Assembly: GCF_015160855.1 (NCBI RefSeq)
Contig: NZ_CP063373.1
Location: forward strand, 1,674,001-1,738,000
Reading direction: 5' to 3'
DNA length: 64,000 bases
Source: Streptomyces ferrugineus
GTDB taxonomy: Bacteria; Actinomycetota; Actinomycetes; Streptomycetales; Streptomycetaceae
Numbering within the stretch: the stretch's first letter is position 1; each line of letters starts with the position of its first letter. The position numbers and the translations under genes were made by a program. Below the pieces are notes generated by a model. The model did no database searches, had not been told where the DNA came from, and worked only from the letters and a program-made list of their open reading frames with translations. Below are positions 15,165-23,985 of the stretch, in pieces.

Positions 15165-16426
15165 GCCCACGCGAGGTGCTCCCGGTTGTGTGCGATCAGC
15201 TGGTCGGTGAGCCGCTCGGCGTACTCGTACTGGCCGACGAGGGGGTGGGAGAGCAGGGCCTTGAAGACGCGGGTGCGGCCGCCGTGCAGGGCCGCGTCCA
15301 GGGCCAGGTCCTCGTAGGCCGTCACCTGGGCCATCAGACCCGCGTACAGGGGGTCCGGGCTCGGGACCGGCAGCGGGGCCGGGCCCTGTCCGCCGACCGC
15401 CGCCTGCACCTCGATCACCGCGTCGTCGGGGAGGAACGGCAGGGTGCCCCTGTTGTACGTGTTCACCACCTGGTACGTGCTGCCCGCGCCGTTCAGCAGC
15501 GCCGCCGCCAGGTCCACCGCCGCCTCCGAGTAGTACGCGCCGCCGCGCCTGGAGAGGAGTTCGGGCTTCTCGTCCAGGGCCGGGTCGGCGTACAGGGTGA
15601 GCAGCTTTCTTTCCATTTCGGCCACCTCCGCGGCGCGGGACGGCCTGGTCCGCAGTTCGCGCACCACCTCGTCGTGCGCGTAGTAGTAGCGCAGGTAGTA
15701 CGACGGGACGACGCCCAGGCGGTCCAGGAGCACCCGCGGCAGGTGCAGGTCCGCGGCGATCGTGTCGCCGTGGTCGGCCAGGAGCTTCGGCAGGACGTCC
15801 TCGCCCTCGGGGCCGCCGAGGCGTACCCCGGTCTCCCAGGTGAGGTGGTTGAGGCCCACGTGGTCCAGGTGGACCTCGGCGGGGGCGACGCCGAGCAGCG
15901 TCGCGAACTTGCGCTGGAAGCCGATCGCCACGTTGCACAGGCCGACCGCCTTGTGGCCCTCCTGGAGCAGGGCCCGGGTCACGATGCCGACCGGGTTGGT
16001 GAAGTCGATGACCCAGGCGGTGGGGTTGGCGCGGCGGACGCGGTCGGCGATGCCGAGGACGACCGGGACCGTGCGCAGGGCCTTCGCCAGGCCGCCCGCG
16101 CCCGTCGTCTCCTGGCCCACGCAGCCGCATTCCAGGGGCCACGTCTCGTCCTGCTCGCGGGCCGCCTGGCCGCCCACGCGCAGTTGCAGCAGGACCGCGT
16201 CGGCGCCGTCCACGGCCGCGTCCAGGTCGGTGGTCGTGGTGATCCGGCCGTTGTGGGCCTGGCGGGTGAAGATACGGCGGGCCAGGCCGCCGACCAGTTC
16301 CAGGCGGTCCGCCGCCGGGTCCATGAGGACCAGTTCCTCGACGGGGAGGGTGTCCCGGAGGCGGGCGAAGCCGTCGATGAGTTCGGGGGTGTAGGTCGAG
16401 CCGCCGCCGACCACGGTGAGTTTCAT
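15161..16426 (-). CDS. csnH: GH4 glycoside hydrolase, 6-phospho-beta-glucosidase type (CsnH-like)
   Basis: 421 residues of the NAD- and Mn-dependent GH4 family. The Rossmann start KLTVVGGGSTYTPELIDGF is at residues 2-20; GCVGQETTGAGG lies near 105-116; metal-binding CN is in LCNVAIG (about 168), and a second metal-ligand region is GLNHLTW. GH4 enzymes cleave by an oxidation-elimination route rather than acid-base hydrolysis. In this operon the substrate is probably a glucosamine disaccharide or its phosphate, although no PTS component is present, so an unphosphorylated substrate is plausible. The start is ATG 16426, with 7 bp to the csnG stop. Its stop overlaps csnK. Confidence 0.9.
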   Translation of the reverse strand: MKLTVVGGGSTYTPELIDGFARLRDTLPVEELVLMDPAADRLELVGGLARRIFTRQAHNGRITTTTDLDAAVDGADAVLLQLRVGGQAAREQDETWPLECGCVGQETTGAGGLAKALRTVPVVLGIADRVRRANPTAWVIDFTNPVGIVTRALLQEGHKAVGLCNVAIGFQRKFATLLGVAPAEVHLDHVGLNHLTWETGVRLGGPEGEDVLPKLLADHGDTIAADLHLPRVLLDRLGVVPSYYLRYYYAHDEVVRELRTRPSRAAEVAEMERKLLTLYADPALDEKPELLSRRGGAYYSEAAVDLAAALLNGAGSTYQVVNTYNRGTLPFLPDDAVIEVQAAVGGQGPAPLPVPSPDPLYAGLMAQVTAYEDLALDAALHGGRTRVFKALLSHPLVGQYEYAERLTDQLIAHNREHLAWA

Positions 16427-16433
16427 GTGTGGT

Positions 16434-17324
16434 TCAACCCTTTACTCCGGTGAGCGTGACGCCCTCTACGAACGCCTTCTGGGCGAAGAAGAACACGAGG
16501 ATGACGGGGGCCATGACCAGAACGGTCGCGGCCATGGTGAGGTTCCAGTCGGTGTGGTGGGCGCCCTTGAACGACTCCAGTCCGTAGGAGAGCGTCCAGG
16601 CGCCCGGGTTCTCGGACGCGTAGATCTGAGGGCCGAAGTAGTCGTTCCAGGCGTAGAAGAACTGGAAGAGGGCCACCGCCGCGACACCCGGCTTGGCCAT
16701 GGGCAGGACCACGCGCACAAGGGTGCGCAGTTCCCCGCAGCCGTCCACCTTCGCCGCGTCCAGGTACTCGTTGGGGATGGTGGTCAGGAACTGGCGCAGC
16801 AGGAAGATCGAGAACGCGTCCCCGAACGCCATCGGGATGATCAGGGGCCACAGGGACCCCGACAGGTCCAGCTGCTTCGCCCAGAACAGGTACATCGGGA
16901 TGATGACCACCTGGGGCGGCAGCATCATCATCGAGATGACCAGCATCAGGGCCACATTGCGGCCGCGGAAGCGGAACTTCGCGAGCGCGTAGGCCACCGG
17001 GACGGAGGACACGACGGTGAGGACCGTGCCCAGACCGGCGTAGATCAATGTGTTCTTCCACCAGGTCAGGAAGCCCGGGGTGTCGAGGACCTCGGTGTAG
17101 TTGCCCCATTCCCAGGTGTCCGGGACCAGGTCGCGGGTGAGTGCCTGCTGGTCGCTCATCAGCGAGGTCAGGACGACGAACACGAAGGGCAGGGTGAAGA
17201 AGAGCGCGGCCGCGACGCCGAGGGAGTGGACCGCTATCCATTCCAGGAGCGCTCTGCGTCGGGCCGTGCGCTCGGCGGGGGCCCCGGTGTCCAACTGCAC
17301 GGGCTTGTCCAGCACTTGGGTCAT
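16434..17324 (-). CDS. csnG: Carbohydrate ABC transporter permease, MalG type (CsnG-like)
   Basis: 296 residues with six predicted membrane helices. The cytoplasmic EAA loop reads EYLDAAKVDGCGELRTLVRV followed by LPMAKPG, in the usual place before the fifth helix; the N-terminus is cytoplasmic and Arg-rich. It belongs to the CUT1 (oligosaccharide) MalG branch. No ATPase gene is in the operon; in Streptomyces such importers are commonly energised by the shared MsiK ATPase encoded elsewhere (established for other CUT1 systems, inferred here). ATG 17324 is 2 bp after the csnF stop. Confidence 0.92.
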   Translation of the reverse strand: MTQVLDKPVQLDTGAPAERTARRRALLEWIAVHSLGVAAALFFTLPFVFVVLTSLMSDQQALTRDLVPDTWEWGNYTEVLDTPGFLTWWKNTLIYAGLGTVLTVVSSVPVAYALAKFRFRGRNVALMLVISMMMLPPQVVIIPMYLFWAKQLDLSGSLWPLIIPMAFGDAFSIFLLRQFLTTIPNEYLDAAKVDGCGELRTLVRVVLPMAKPGVAAVALFQFFYAWNDYFGPQIYASENPGAWTLSYGLESFKGAHHTDWNLTMAATVLVMAPVILVFFFAQKAFVEGVTLTGVKG

Positions 17325-17326
17325 GG

Positions 17327-18268
17327 TCAGTCACCTGCCTGGATCAGTCCGCCCCGGCGCCGCATCAGCAGCGCGGTGAACGCCATGGCGAGAGCGAACA
17401 GTACGAGTGCGACCACACAGGCCGAGCCGTAGTCGAAGCGCTGGAAGCCGAGGTTGTAGACGAGCTGGGGGAGCGTCAGGGTCGACTTGTCGGGGTAGCC
17501 CGGCTCGAACTGCTGGCCGGAGCCGCCGATGATGCCGGAGGCGACCTTTCCGGCCACCAGCGGCTGTGTGTAGTACTGCATCGTCTGGATCACGCCCGTG
17601 ACCACGGCGAACATCACGATCGGAGAGATGTTCGGCAGCGTGACGTACCGGAACCGCTGCAAGGCCGAGGTGCCGTCCAGCTCCGCCGCCTCGTACTGCT
17701 CCTTCGGCACGTCGAGCAGCGCCGCCATGAAGATGACCATGAGGTCGCCCACGCCCCACAGCGCCAGCGCGGTGAGGGCCGGCTTGGACCAGGTGGGGTC
17801 CGTGAACCAGCCGGGCGTCGGCAGCCCCAGGTCGCCGAGGAGGGAGTTGACCGGGCCGGTGCCGGGGTTGAGCAGGAAGACGAAGGCCAGGGTCGCGGCC
17901 ACCGGCGGGGCGAGGTAGGGGAGGTAGAAGAGGGTGCGGAAGACGCCCGTGCCGGTCTTGATCTTGGTGATGAGCAGGCCGATGCCGAGCCCGAAGACGA
18001 CCCGGCAGGTCACCATCACCAGTACCAGCCAGAGCGTGTTGCGCAGCGCCGGCCAGAACAGCGGGTAGTCGTTGAAGACGTAGGCCCAGTTGCCCAGGCC
18101 GCGGAACACCGGTGTGCCGAAGCCGTCGTACTTCATCAGGGAGAAGTACACGGTGGACACCAGCGGATAGGCGAAGAAGACGCCGAACCCGATGAGCCAC
18201 GGTGACAGGAAGGCCGCCGTTCGAAGCGCCGACCTGCGGCGCTTCGCGCGGAGCGGGTGCGAGGACAT
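17327..18268 (-). CDS. csnF: Carbohydrate ABC transporter permease, MalF type (CsnF-like)
   Basis: 313 residues with six membrane helices, the first at about 18-38 (AAFLSPWLIGFGVFFAYPL). The EAA loop is EQYEAAELDGTSALQRFRYV followed by TLPNISP. It pairs with the following permease to form the membrane channel of a CUT1 sugar importer fed by the binding protein upstream. The start is ATG 18268, 7 bp after the csnE stop, with no strong Shine-Dalgarno, so translation is probably coupled. Confidence 0.92.
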   Translation of the reverse strand: MSSHPLRAKRRRSALRTAAFLSPWLIGFGVFFAYPLVSTVYFSLMKYDGFGTPVFRGLGNWAYVFNDYPLFWPALRNTLWLVLVMVTCRVVFGLGIGLLITKIKTGTGVFRTLFYLPYLAPPVAATLAFVFLLNPGTGPVNSLLGDLGLPTPGWFTDPTWSKPALTALALWGVGDLMVIFMAALLDVPKEQYEAAELDGTSALQRFRYVTLPNISPIVMFAVVTGVIQTMQYYTQPLVAGKVASGIIGGSGQQFEPGYPDKSTLTLPQLVYNLGFQRFDYGSACVVALVLFALAMAFTALLMRRRGGLIQAGD

Positions 18269-18275
18269 CGGGGCG

Positions 18276-19637
18276 CTACTTCGCCTGCTCGATGTCGGTG
18301 TCGATCTGCCGGGCGGTCTTCTCCAGACCGGCCTTGAGGTCCTTCACCTTGCCCGACTCGTACTGGTAGCCGAAGTCCTGCAGCGTCGTCTGGTACGTGG
18401 AGCCGTTGACGGAGGCCGGCGGGGTGTTCGAGTGCGGGTTCTGGGCGATGTCCAGGAACGTCTTGAAGGCGGGGTCCACCTTCAGGTCGGGCGACTTCAG
18501 GGCCGCGAAGGTGGACGGCACGTTGTGGATGGCGTTGGCGAAGGACACGACGGCCTCGGTGTCGGTGGTCAGGTACTTCACCAGTTCCCAGGCCGCGTTC
18601 TGCTTCTCGCTCTGCGGCGCGATGCCGATGATCGTGCCGGAGAGGAAGCCCTTGCCGTACTCGTCGACCTCGTCGTCGGCGACGGGCATCGGAGCGGTGC
18701 CGATCTCGAAGTCGACGCCGGCGTCCCGCGCCATGCCGAGCCGCCACTCGCCGTCGAGCTGCATGGACACCTGGCCGGTGTGGAACGGGTGCTTGGCGCC
18801 CCACTCGTCGCCGAAGGTGTTGCGGTACTTCTCCAGTTTCGCGAAGCCGCCGAGGTCGTCGATGAGCTTCTTCTGGTAGGTGAACATCTCCGCGAAGGCC
18901 GGGTCCTTGGCGACGTTGGACTTGCCGTCGGCGTCGAAGTAGGCGTGGTCCCACTGGGACATGTAGTGGTCCAAGACCGTCTCGTAGCCGTGGTACGTCG
19001 GCATGAAGCCGAGCTGCTGGTAACTGTCACCCTTGCTTACGGTCAGCTTCTCGGCGACCTTCGCGAACTGAGACCACGTCTTCGGCGGGGACTCGATGCC
19101 CGCCTTCTCGAAGGCGTCCTTGTTGTAGTAGAGGCCGTAGGCGTCGCCCAGCAGCGGCAGGGCGCAGCGGGTGCCCTCGAACTGGGTGTAGTCCAGCATC
19201 GGCTTCGGGATGGTCTTGTCGAGGTCGAGCTTCGACTTCTCGATGAAGGGCTCGAGGTCGAGGAAGGCGCCGGAGGAGCAGAACTTGCCGATGTTGGAGG
19301 TCGTGAACGACGACACCACGTCCGGCCCGTTCGAACCGCCCGCGCGCAGCGCCTGGTTGAGCTTGTCGTCGTTGATGTTGCCGACGACCTTCACGGTGAT
19401 GTTCGGGTGGGCCTTCTCGAACCGGTCGACGTTCTCCTGGATCGCCTTGACCTCGCCGGGCGCGCTCCAGCCGTGCCAGAAGGTGATCGTCGTCCTGGCG
19501 TCGGGGTCGTCGGTGGCGCCCGACTCCGACTGGCCGGTGCACGCCGTGGCGAGGAGGGCGAGAGAGGCGGAGGCGGCGAGGGCGGCGGCTGCCCTGCGGG
19601 ACGCTATGGACATGACTTTCTGGGACTTTCCGGGCAT
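18276..19637 (-). CDS. csnE: Sugar-binding lipoprotein of CUT1 ABC importer (CsnE-like)
   Basis: 453 residues. The lipoprotein signal ends in the lipobox LLATAC. The mature family 1 binding protein starts TTITFWHGWSAPGEVKAIQ and contains KNDD-type ligand-pocket segments: NGPDVVSSFTT, GDAYGLYYNKDAFEKAGI, and HTGQVSMQLDGEW. It is anchored outside the membrane and delivers the oligosaccharide, probably chitosan fragments, to CsnFG. ATG 19637 is chosen because GGGAG lies 8 bp upstream; an upstream TTG at 19652 would begin beyond that site. The gap to csnR is 105 bp of G-rich sequence with no clear palindrome, so it may rely on read-through from the csnR promoter. Confidence 0.92.
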   Translation of the reverse strand: MPGKSQKVMSIASRRAAAALAASASLALLATACTGQSESGATDDPDARTTITFWHGWSAPGEVKAIQENVDRFEKAHPNITVKVVGNINDDKLNQALRAGGSNGPDVVSSFTTSNIGKFCSSGAFLDLEPFIEKSKLDLDKTIPKPMLDYTQFEGTRCALPLLGDAYGLYYNKDAFEKAGIESPPKTWSQFAKVAEKLTVSKGDSYQQLGFMPTYHGYETVLDHYMSQWDHAYFDADGKSNVAKDPAFAEMFTYQKKLIDDLGGFAKLEKYRNTFGDEWGAKHPFHTGQVSMQLDGEWRLGMARDAGVDFEIGTAPMPVADDEVDEYGKGFLSGTIIGIAPQSEKQNAAWELVKYLTTDTEAVVSFANAIHNVPSTFAALKSPDLKVDPAFKTFLDIAQNPHSNTPPASVNGSTYQTTLQDFGYQYESGKVKDLKAGLEKTARQIDTDIEQAK

Positions 19638-19742
19638 GGCGAGATCTCCCAAGGGCGGGACAGGGGTGGGTGAGGGAAGGGCGGGGGGTGAGTCAGAGGG
19701 CGGGGCTACGGGGGTGGGCTACGGGGGCTACGGGGCGGGCGG

Positions 19743-20954
19743 TCAGCGCGCGGTGTCGAAGACCTCGTCGCGTGTGGTCGCCAGCGCGCTCTCCAACGCG
19801 CCCCGCAGCACCGGGTGTTCACGGACGTCGCCGACGACCAGCCGGGGCCGGGACGCGGCCAGTTCCTCCAGCTCGGCCTGGACGAGGGCGCGCAGCACTT
19901 CGCCGCCGGAGGTGAGGGAGGCGCCGCTGAGGACGACCAGTTCGGGGTCGAGGACGGAGACCAGGGAGGCCAGACCGGTGGCCAGCCGGGTCGCGTAGGT
20001 CTGCAGGAGCAGCCGGTTGAGGACGGTGTCCTCGGCGGCGGCCCGTTCGACGAGGGCGGCGGCGGCCTCGGCGTACGGCGTGGACGGGATGTCGCTCATG
20101 CCGAGTTCGGCGGCGAGCCGGGGGAGGGCCTGGGAGCCGGCCAGCTCCTGGTAGCCGCCACTGTTGGCTCTGGTCACCTGCCGGACCAGGGGCGTGCCGG
20201 GAACCGGCAGGAAACCCACCTCGCCCGCGCCACCGGTCCAGCCGCGGTGCAGCCGGCCGCCGAGGACCAGGGCGGCGCCGAGTCCGCCCTCGTTCCACAG
20301 CAGCACGAAGTCCTCGTGACCGCGGGCCGCGCCGAGCCGCTGCTCGGCCACCGCCACGAGGTTGACGTCGTTCTCGTACTCGACCGGCATCGGCAGCGCG
20401 GCGGCGAGTTCGTCCAGGAGCGCTGGGGTGTGCCAGCCGGGGAGGTGGGAGGCGTAGCGCAGCCGGCCCGTGTTGGGGTCGAAGGCGCCGGGGGTGCCGA
20501 TGACGAGCCGGTGGACGTCGTCGCGGGCGAGTCCCGCCGCCTTCACCGCGCCGTCCAGGGCGTCGGTGACCTGCCGGACGACGGGCCGGCCGGTGCGTCT
20601 GCCGGGGGTGGGCAGTTCGTACGACCCGACCGTGCGGCCGGTGATGTCGGCGACGGCGGCGAGGATGCGTTCGGGGGTGACGTCGAGCCCCGCGGCGTAC
20701 GCGGAGGTCGGGTTGACCTCGTAGAGCTGGGCGCCCGGGCCGGGGCGGCCCTCCGTCGTGCCGGTGGCCAGGACGAGGCCGGCGGCCTCGAGGCGGGCCA
20801 GCAGCTGGGAGGCGGTCGGCTTGGACAGGCCGGTGAGCTTGCCGATCCGCGTGCGGGACAGCGGCCCGTGCTCCAGGAGGAGGTCCAGGGCGGCACGGTC
20901 GTTCATGGCGCGCAGAACGCGTGGGGTGCCCGGCGTACCGGCGGTTCCTGCCAT
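19743..20954 (-). CDS. csnR: ROK-family repressor (CsnR-like)
   Basis: 403 residues. An N-terminal winged helix-turn-helix (about 15-70, with IGKLTGLSKPTASQLLARLEAAG) is followed by a ROK domain: GLDVTPERILAAVADITG, GTPGAFDPNTG, ENDVNLVAVAE, and GGLGAALVLGGRLHRGWTGGAGEVGFLPV. The Cys-rich ROK zinc motif is absent, as in several Streptomyces ROK repressors. CsnR represses chitosanase and this operon until chitosan oligosaccharides appear (recalled from S. lividans work). The gene heads the operon and probably autoregulates through the palindrome at 21027-21041. The start is ATG 20954. Confidence 0.88.
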   Translation of the reverse strand: MAGTAGTPGTPRVLRAMNDRAALDLLLEHGPLSRTRIGKLTGLSKPTASQLLARLEAAGLVLATGTTEGRPGPGAQLYEVNPTSAYAAGLDVTPERILAAVADITGRTVGSYELPTPGRRTGRPVVRQVTDALDGAVKAAGLARDDVHRLVIGTPGAFDPNTGRLRYASHLPGWHTPALLDELAAALPMPVEYENDVNLVAVAEQRLGAARGHEDFVLLWNEGGLGAALVLGGRLHRGWTGGAGEVGFLPVPGTPLVRQVTRANSGGYQELAGSQALPRLAAELGMSDIPSTPYAEAAAALVERAAAEDTVLNRLLLQTYATRLATGLASLVSVLDPELVVLSGASLTSGGEVLRALVQAELEELAASRPRLVVGDVREHPVLRGALESALATTRDEVFDTAR

Positions 20955-21026
20955 GGGGTCGACACCTGCCTTTCGGCTGACCAGCTTCCCAGCGATCTAC
21001 GACGGAAGTCCATCCGAGAGCACTGT

Positions 21027-21041
21027 TAGGAAGGTTTCCTA
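21027..21041. promoter_or_regulatory. Probable CsnR operator
   Basis: A 15-bp inverted repeat, TAGGAA-GGT-TTCCTA, perfect in its 6-bp arms. It sits about 8-22 bp downstream of the predicted transcription start of csnR, an ideal position for repression. I recall a closely similar AGGAAA-type palindrome upstream of Streptomyces chitosanase genes as the CsnR target; this was not checked. Confidence 0.7.
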
Positions 21042-21055
21042 TCTGGTTGCCGAGG

Positions 21056-21084
21056 AATGTAGCTCGATGAGGAAGCGGCGTCAA
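21056..21084 (-). promoter_or_regulatory. Predicted csnR-K promoter
   Basis: On the minus strand, TTGACG (21084-21079), a 17-bp spacer, then TACATT (21061-21056), a good SigHrdB-type promoter. The predicted start near 21049 places the TAGGAA palindrome immediately downstream. The leader to ATG 20954 is about 95 nt. Confidence 0.6.
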
Positions 21085-21085
21085 G

Positions 21086-21101
21086 AGAGGTCTATACCAG
21101 C
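21086..21101. promoter_or_regulatory. DasR-responsive element-like site
   Basis: The 16-mer AGAGGTCTATACCAGC matches the DasR consensus AGTGGTCTAGACCACT at 12 of 16 positions, including the GGTCTA core with a matching ACC half. It abuts the predicted -35 of csnR. DasR controls chitin and GlcNAc catabolism in Streptomyces, so a site here would tie chitosan uptake to GlcN-6-P level. This is inference. Confidence 0.45.
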
Positions 21102-21149
21102 AATCCAGTCGTTACCTGATGGCGCTACCTGATGGCGCACCTAAGGGCC

Positions 21150-22466
21150 CTACCTGAGGGCGCTGTGCCGCGCCGTCCGCTCGCGCCGGGGAAGCAGCAG
21201 CGGCGTCGCCAGGAGCAGGGCGCCGGCAACGGCGATCGCCGCGCGCGGGCCGGTCAGCGTCGCGAGCAGCCCCCACAGCGCGGTCATGGCCGCGGTCACG
21301 GTCCTGACGGTGATCGTCCAGGCCGACAGGGTGCGGGTCACCCGGTCCGGCGGGGTCAGTTCGAGGCGCGTGGTGGCGAGCACCGGGTTGAAGACGCCCG
21401 CGCAGGTGATCAGGCCGAACTCGACGGCCATGACGAGCAGCAGGCCGGGCGTGCCCGGGCCGACGAAGGCCAGGCCGACGGGCCAGCAGGCGCGCAGACT
21501 GCCCGCGACGAGCAGGATCCGGTGCCGGCCGTGGCGGGCCACCAGGCGCCGGGACAGCCGTGAGCCCAGCAGGCCGCCCAGGCATGGCACGGCGAAGGCG
21601 AGGCCGTACTGCCAAGGGGTGAAGCCGAGTCGGCCGAGCATGAGGACGGCCAGCAGCGGGGCCGACACCATCATCAGGGAGTTGACCAGGACCGTGTTGA
21701 GGAACAGCGGGCGCAGGGTCGGGTGGCCGAGGATGTGCCGCCAGCCGGCGCGAAGGTCGCCCGCCCGTGGGCCTGATGGGCCGTCAGGACTGATCTGTTG
21801 CCTTTCCTTACCCCCGACACCCCCGATACTCCCGACACCCCCGATCGCCCGGATTCCCAGCGCCGAGAGAAGAAAGCTGACCGCGTTCGCCAGCACCGTC
21901 GCCATCGGGCCGAACACCCCGATCGCCATCCCGCCGAGCGGTGGCCCGACCGCCGTGGCCGTCCACATCGTGGCCTCGAAGCGGCCGTTCGCCACCAGCA
22001 GGTCCTCCGGGAGGTCCTCCGGCGGGAAAAGGGACTTCAGATACGCGCCGCTCGCCGCGTTGAACGTGATGTCCGCGGCGGCCATCACCACCGACGCCAT
22101 CAGAAGCTGCCCGAGACCGAGCGCGTCCAGCGCGAACGCGGCCGGGAGGCTGAGCAGCACCGCGCACCGCACCAGATCCGCCGCGACCATCACGGGCCGC
22201 TTCGGCCGGAACTCCACCCATGCCCCGAGCGGCAACGCCAGCGCTGCCCCCACCGCGAGCCCCGAGGCCGACAGCAGCGCCACCTCGGTCACCCCGGCGT
22301 CCAGCACGAGGACGGCGATCAGGGAGAACGCGTCGAACGCCAGCCACGTCCCGAAGACGCTGACCGCGTACGCCCCCCACAGCCACCGGAACCGCCGCCC
22401 CAGCGACCGCCCACCCGCCACCGGCCACCACTCCGCTCGCCACGACCGCACCCGGACCCGTGCCAT
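21150..22466 (-). CDS. MFS transporter
   Basis: 438 residues with about twelve membrane helices in two bundles. The A-like loop between TM2 and TM3 has GAWVEFRPKRPVMVAADLVR, typical of the enterobactin-exporter-like (EntS/MFS_3) group; the domain-linking loop is at about 205-240. Within that loop a short tandem repeat (IGGVGSIGGVGG, DNA about 21809-21845) looks like slippage. The substrate is unknown; the family includes drug and macrolide exporters. The start is GTG/ATG near 22466, and the C-terminal tail is basic. It is on the same strand as csnR, about 195 bp upstream of it, and is a separate unit because the csnR promoter lies between them. Confidence 0.85.
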   Translation of the reverse strand: MARVRVRSWRAEWWPVAGGRSLGRRFRWLWGAYAVSVFGTWLAFDAFSLIAVLVLDAGVTEVALLSASGLAVGAALALPLGAWVEFRPKRPVMVAADLVRCAVLLSLPAAFALDALGLGQLLMASVVMAAADITFNAASGAYLKSLFPPEDLPEDLLVANGRFEATMWTATAVGPPLGGMAIGVFGPMATVLANAVSFLLSALGIRAIGGVGSIGGVGGKERQQISPDGPSGPRAGDLRAGWRHILGHPTLRPLFLNTVLVNSLMMVSAPLLAVLMLGRLGFTPWQYGLAFAVPCLGGLLGSRLSRRLVARHGRHRILLVAGSLRACWPVGLAFVGPGTPGLLLVMAVEFGLITCAGVFNPVLATTRLELTPPDRVTRTLSAWTITVRTVTAAMTALWGLLATLTGPRAAIAVAGALLLATPLLLPRRERTARHSALR

Positions 22467-22570
22467 CCAAGCCAGCGCGACACACCGGGAGCAAACAACC
22501 GCGGGTCACGGGCCGCACAACCGTCGGCTGTACGGCGACTACGGGCGCCGACGGGGCGTCGGCCGCGTCC

Positions 22571-23668
22571 CTACTTCGTCACGCTCGGCGGCGGCGACAG
22601 CGGAGTGGCCGCCCGGGACTCCGGAGAAACGGGGTTGGCGTAGGCCGACGGAGCGGCCACGCCCGCTGTCGGATCCGCGGCGGGCTCGTCGTCCACCGGG
22701 AGCGGGGGCCCGCCGATGATGGGGATGTCGGCCGCGTCGAGGGCCTGCTTGAGGCGCCAGCGCAGTTCCCGTTCGATGCCCAGGGCCTTGCCCGGCATGG
22801 TCTTCGCGGCGACGTGCAGCACCATCGAGTCCTGTAGGACGCTGTCCAGGCCGAGCACCTCGACCGGTCCCCACAGCATCTCGTTCCACGGCTCTTCCTT
22901 GGCCATGGCCTCGCCCGCCTCGGTGAGCAGCGCCTTGACCCGCACCAGGTCCTCCTCGGGGCGGAGCGTCACCTCCACATGGGCCGTCGACCAGCCCTGC
23001 GAGAGATTGCCGATGCGCTTGACCTCGCCGTTGCGGACGTACCAGATCGCGCCGTTCTCACCGCGCAGCTTGGTCACGCGCAGACCGACCTCGATGACCT
23101 CGCCGGAGGCCACGCCCGCGTCGATCGAGTCGCCGACGCCGTACTGGTCCTCCAGGATCATGAAGACGCCGGAGAGGAAGTCGGTGACCAGGTTGCGGGC
23201 GCCGAAGCCGATGGCCACGCCCGCGACACCGGCGGAGGCCAGCAGCGGTGCCAGGTTGATCTCGAAGGTGGACAGCACCATCAGGGCCGCCGTGCCCATG
23301 ATCAGGAAGCTGGCCACGGAGCGCAGGACCGAGCCGATCGCCTGCGAGCGCTGGCGGCGGCGCTCGACGTTGACCAGGAGGCCGCCGAGGGCCGTGCCGT
23401 CCACCGCCTGCGCGGTGCGGTTCATCCGGTCTATGAGCTTGGTGATCGCCCGCCGCACCGCCACTCTCAGCACGGCCGCTATCACCAGGATCAGCAGGAC
23501 CCGCAGGCCGATCGCGAGCCAGGTCGACCAGTTCTGCTCGACCCAGCTCGCCGCCTGGGTCGCGCTCTCCTGGGCCTCCTCGATCGAGGGCACCGCCGGG
23601 GTCCGCGTCTCCGAGGGAGACGGCGACGGCGTCGAACCGGCGGCCAGTAGGAAGGCGGACAGGGACAC
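22571..23668 (-). CDS. MscS-family mechanosensitive ion channel
   Basis: 365 residues. The N-terminus has a hydrophobic start and a Ser/Pro spacer, then helices at about 55-75 and 125-145. The pore-lining TM3 region is LASAGVAGVAIGFGARNLVTDFLSGVFMI, the Gly/Ala-rich MscS signature, followed by the beta domain (QYGVGDSID, GEVIEVGLRVTKLR) and a C-terminal alpha/beta part. It should open under hypo-osmotic tension. GTG 23668 is preferred: GGAGG lies 8 bp upstream (23677-23681), whereas the in-frame GTG at 23701 has none. The C-terminal 40 residues are a disordered Pro/Ala tail. Confidence 0.92.
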   Translation of the reverse strand: MSLSAFLLAAGSTPSPSPSETRTPAVPSIEEAQESATQAASWVEQNWSTWLAIGLRVLLILVIAAVLRVAVRRAITKLIDRMNRTAQAVDGTALGGLLVNVERRRQRSQAIGSVLRSVASFLIMGTAALMVLSTFEINLAPLLASAGVAGVAIGFGARNLVTDFLSGVFMILEDQYGVGDSIDAGVASGEVIEVGLRVTKLRGENGAIWYVRNGEVKRIGNLSQGWSTAHVEVTLRPEEDLVRVKALLTEAGEAMAKEEPWNEMLWGPVEVLGLDSVLQDSMVLHVAAKTMPGKALGIERELRWRLKQALDAADIPIIGGPPLPVDDEPAADPTAGVAAPSAYANPVSPESRAATPLSPPPSVTK

Positions 23669-23985
23669 GGCAGGTACCTCCAGTGCAGCGGTCCGCCCCA
23701 CCGGTCGATGGTCAAGGTCACGAAAAGGTCACCGGCAGGGCAGGCCCACCACACTATCGGGGCATCGTGTGTGGATCGTCGCCCTCTTCGAGGGAGGAAC
23801 TGTGCCCACCCGGGGATGAACTGGTGGGATGAACCGTTCCCCGGCCGGGGGATGAATCAGATGTGGTCGAAAACACTCCCAGCCCGTTACCGGGACATGG
23901 TGGCGCTTTCACCAGGCAAGAGGGGAGACTGACTACAGATCGTCCCGGCGCGAGCCACGCGCCGCCGACGCCCAAGGAGGCATCC
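23669..23985. promoter_or_regulatory. Divergent intergenic region, mscS / HNH genes
   Basis: 317 bp without a gene. It should hold both promoters. The only structure I see is a set of three direct GGATGAA repeats at 23814, 23827 and 23850, inside GGGATGAA contexts. I could not assign a -35/-10 pair with confidence. The HNH Shine-Dalgarno AAGGAGG is at 23974-23980. Confidence 0.4.

Noticed and set aside
14199..16142. Apparent 647-residue fusion protein including the kinase
   Set aside because: Only the last half is the BadF-type kinase; the first half is an out-of-frame reading of the GH4 gene. True start is ATG 15164.
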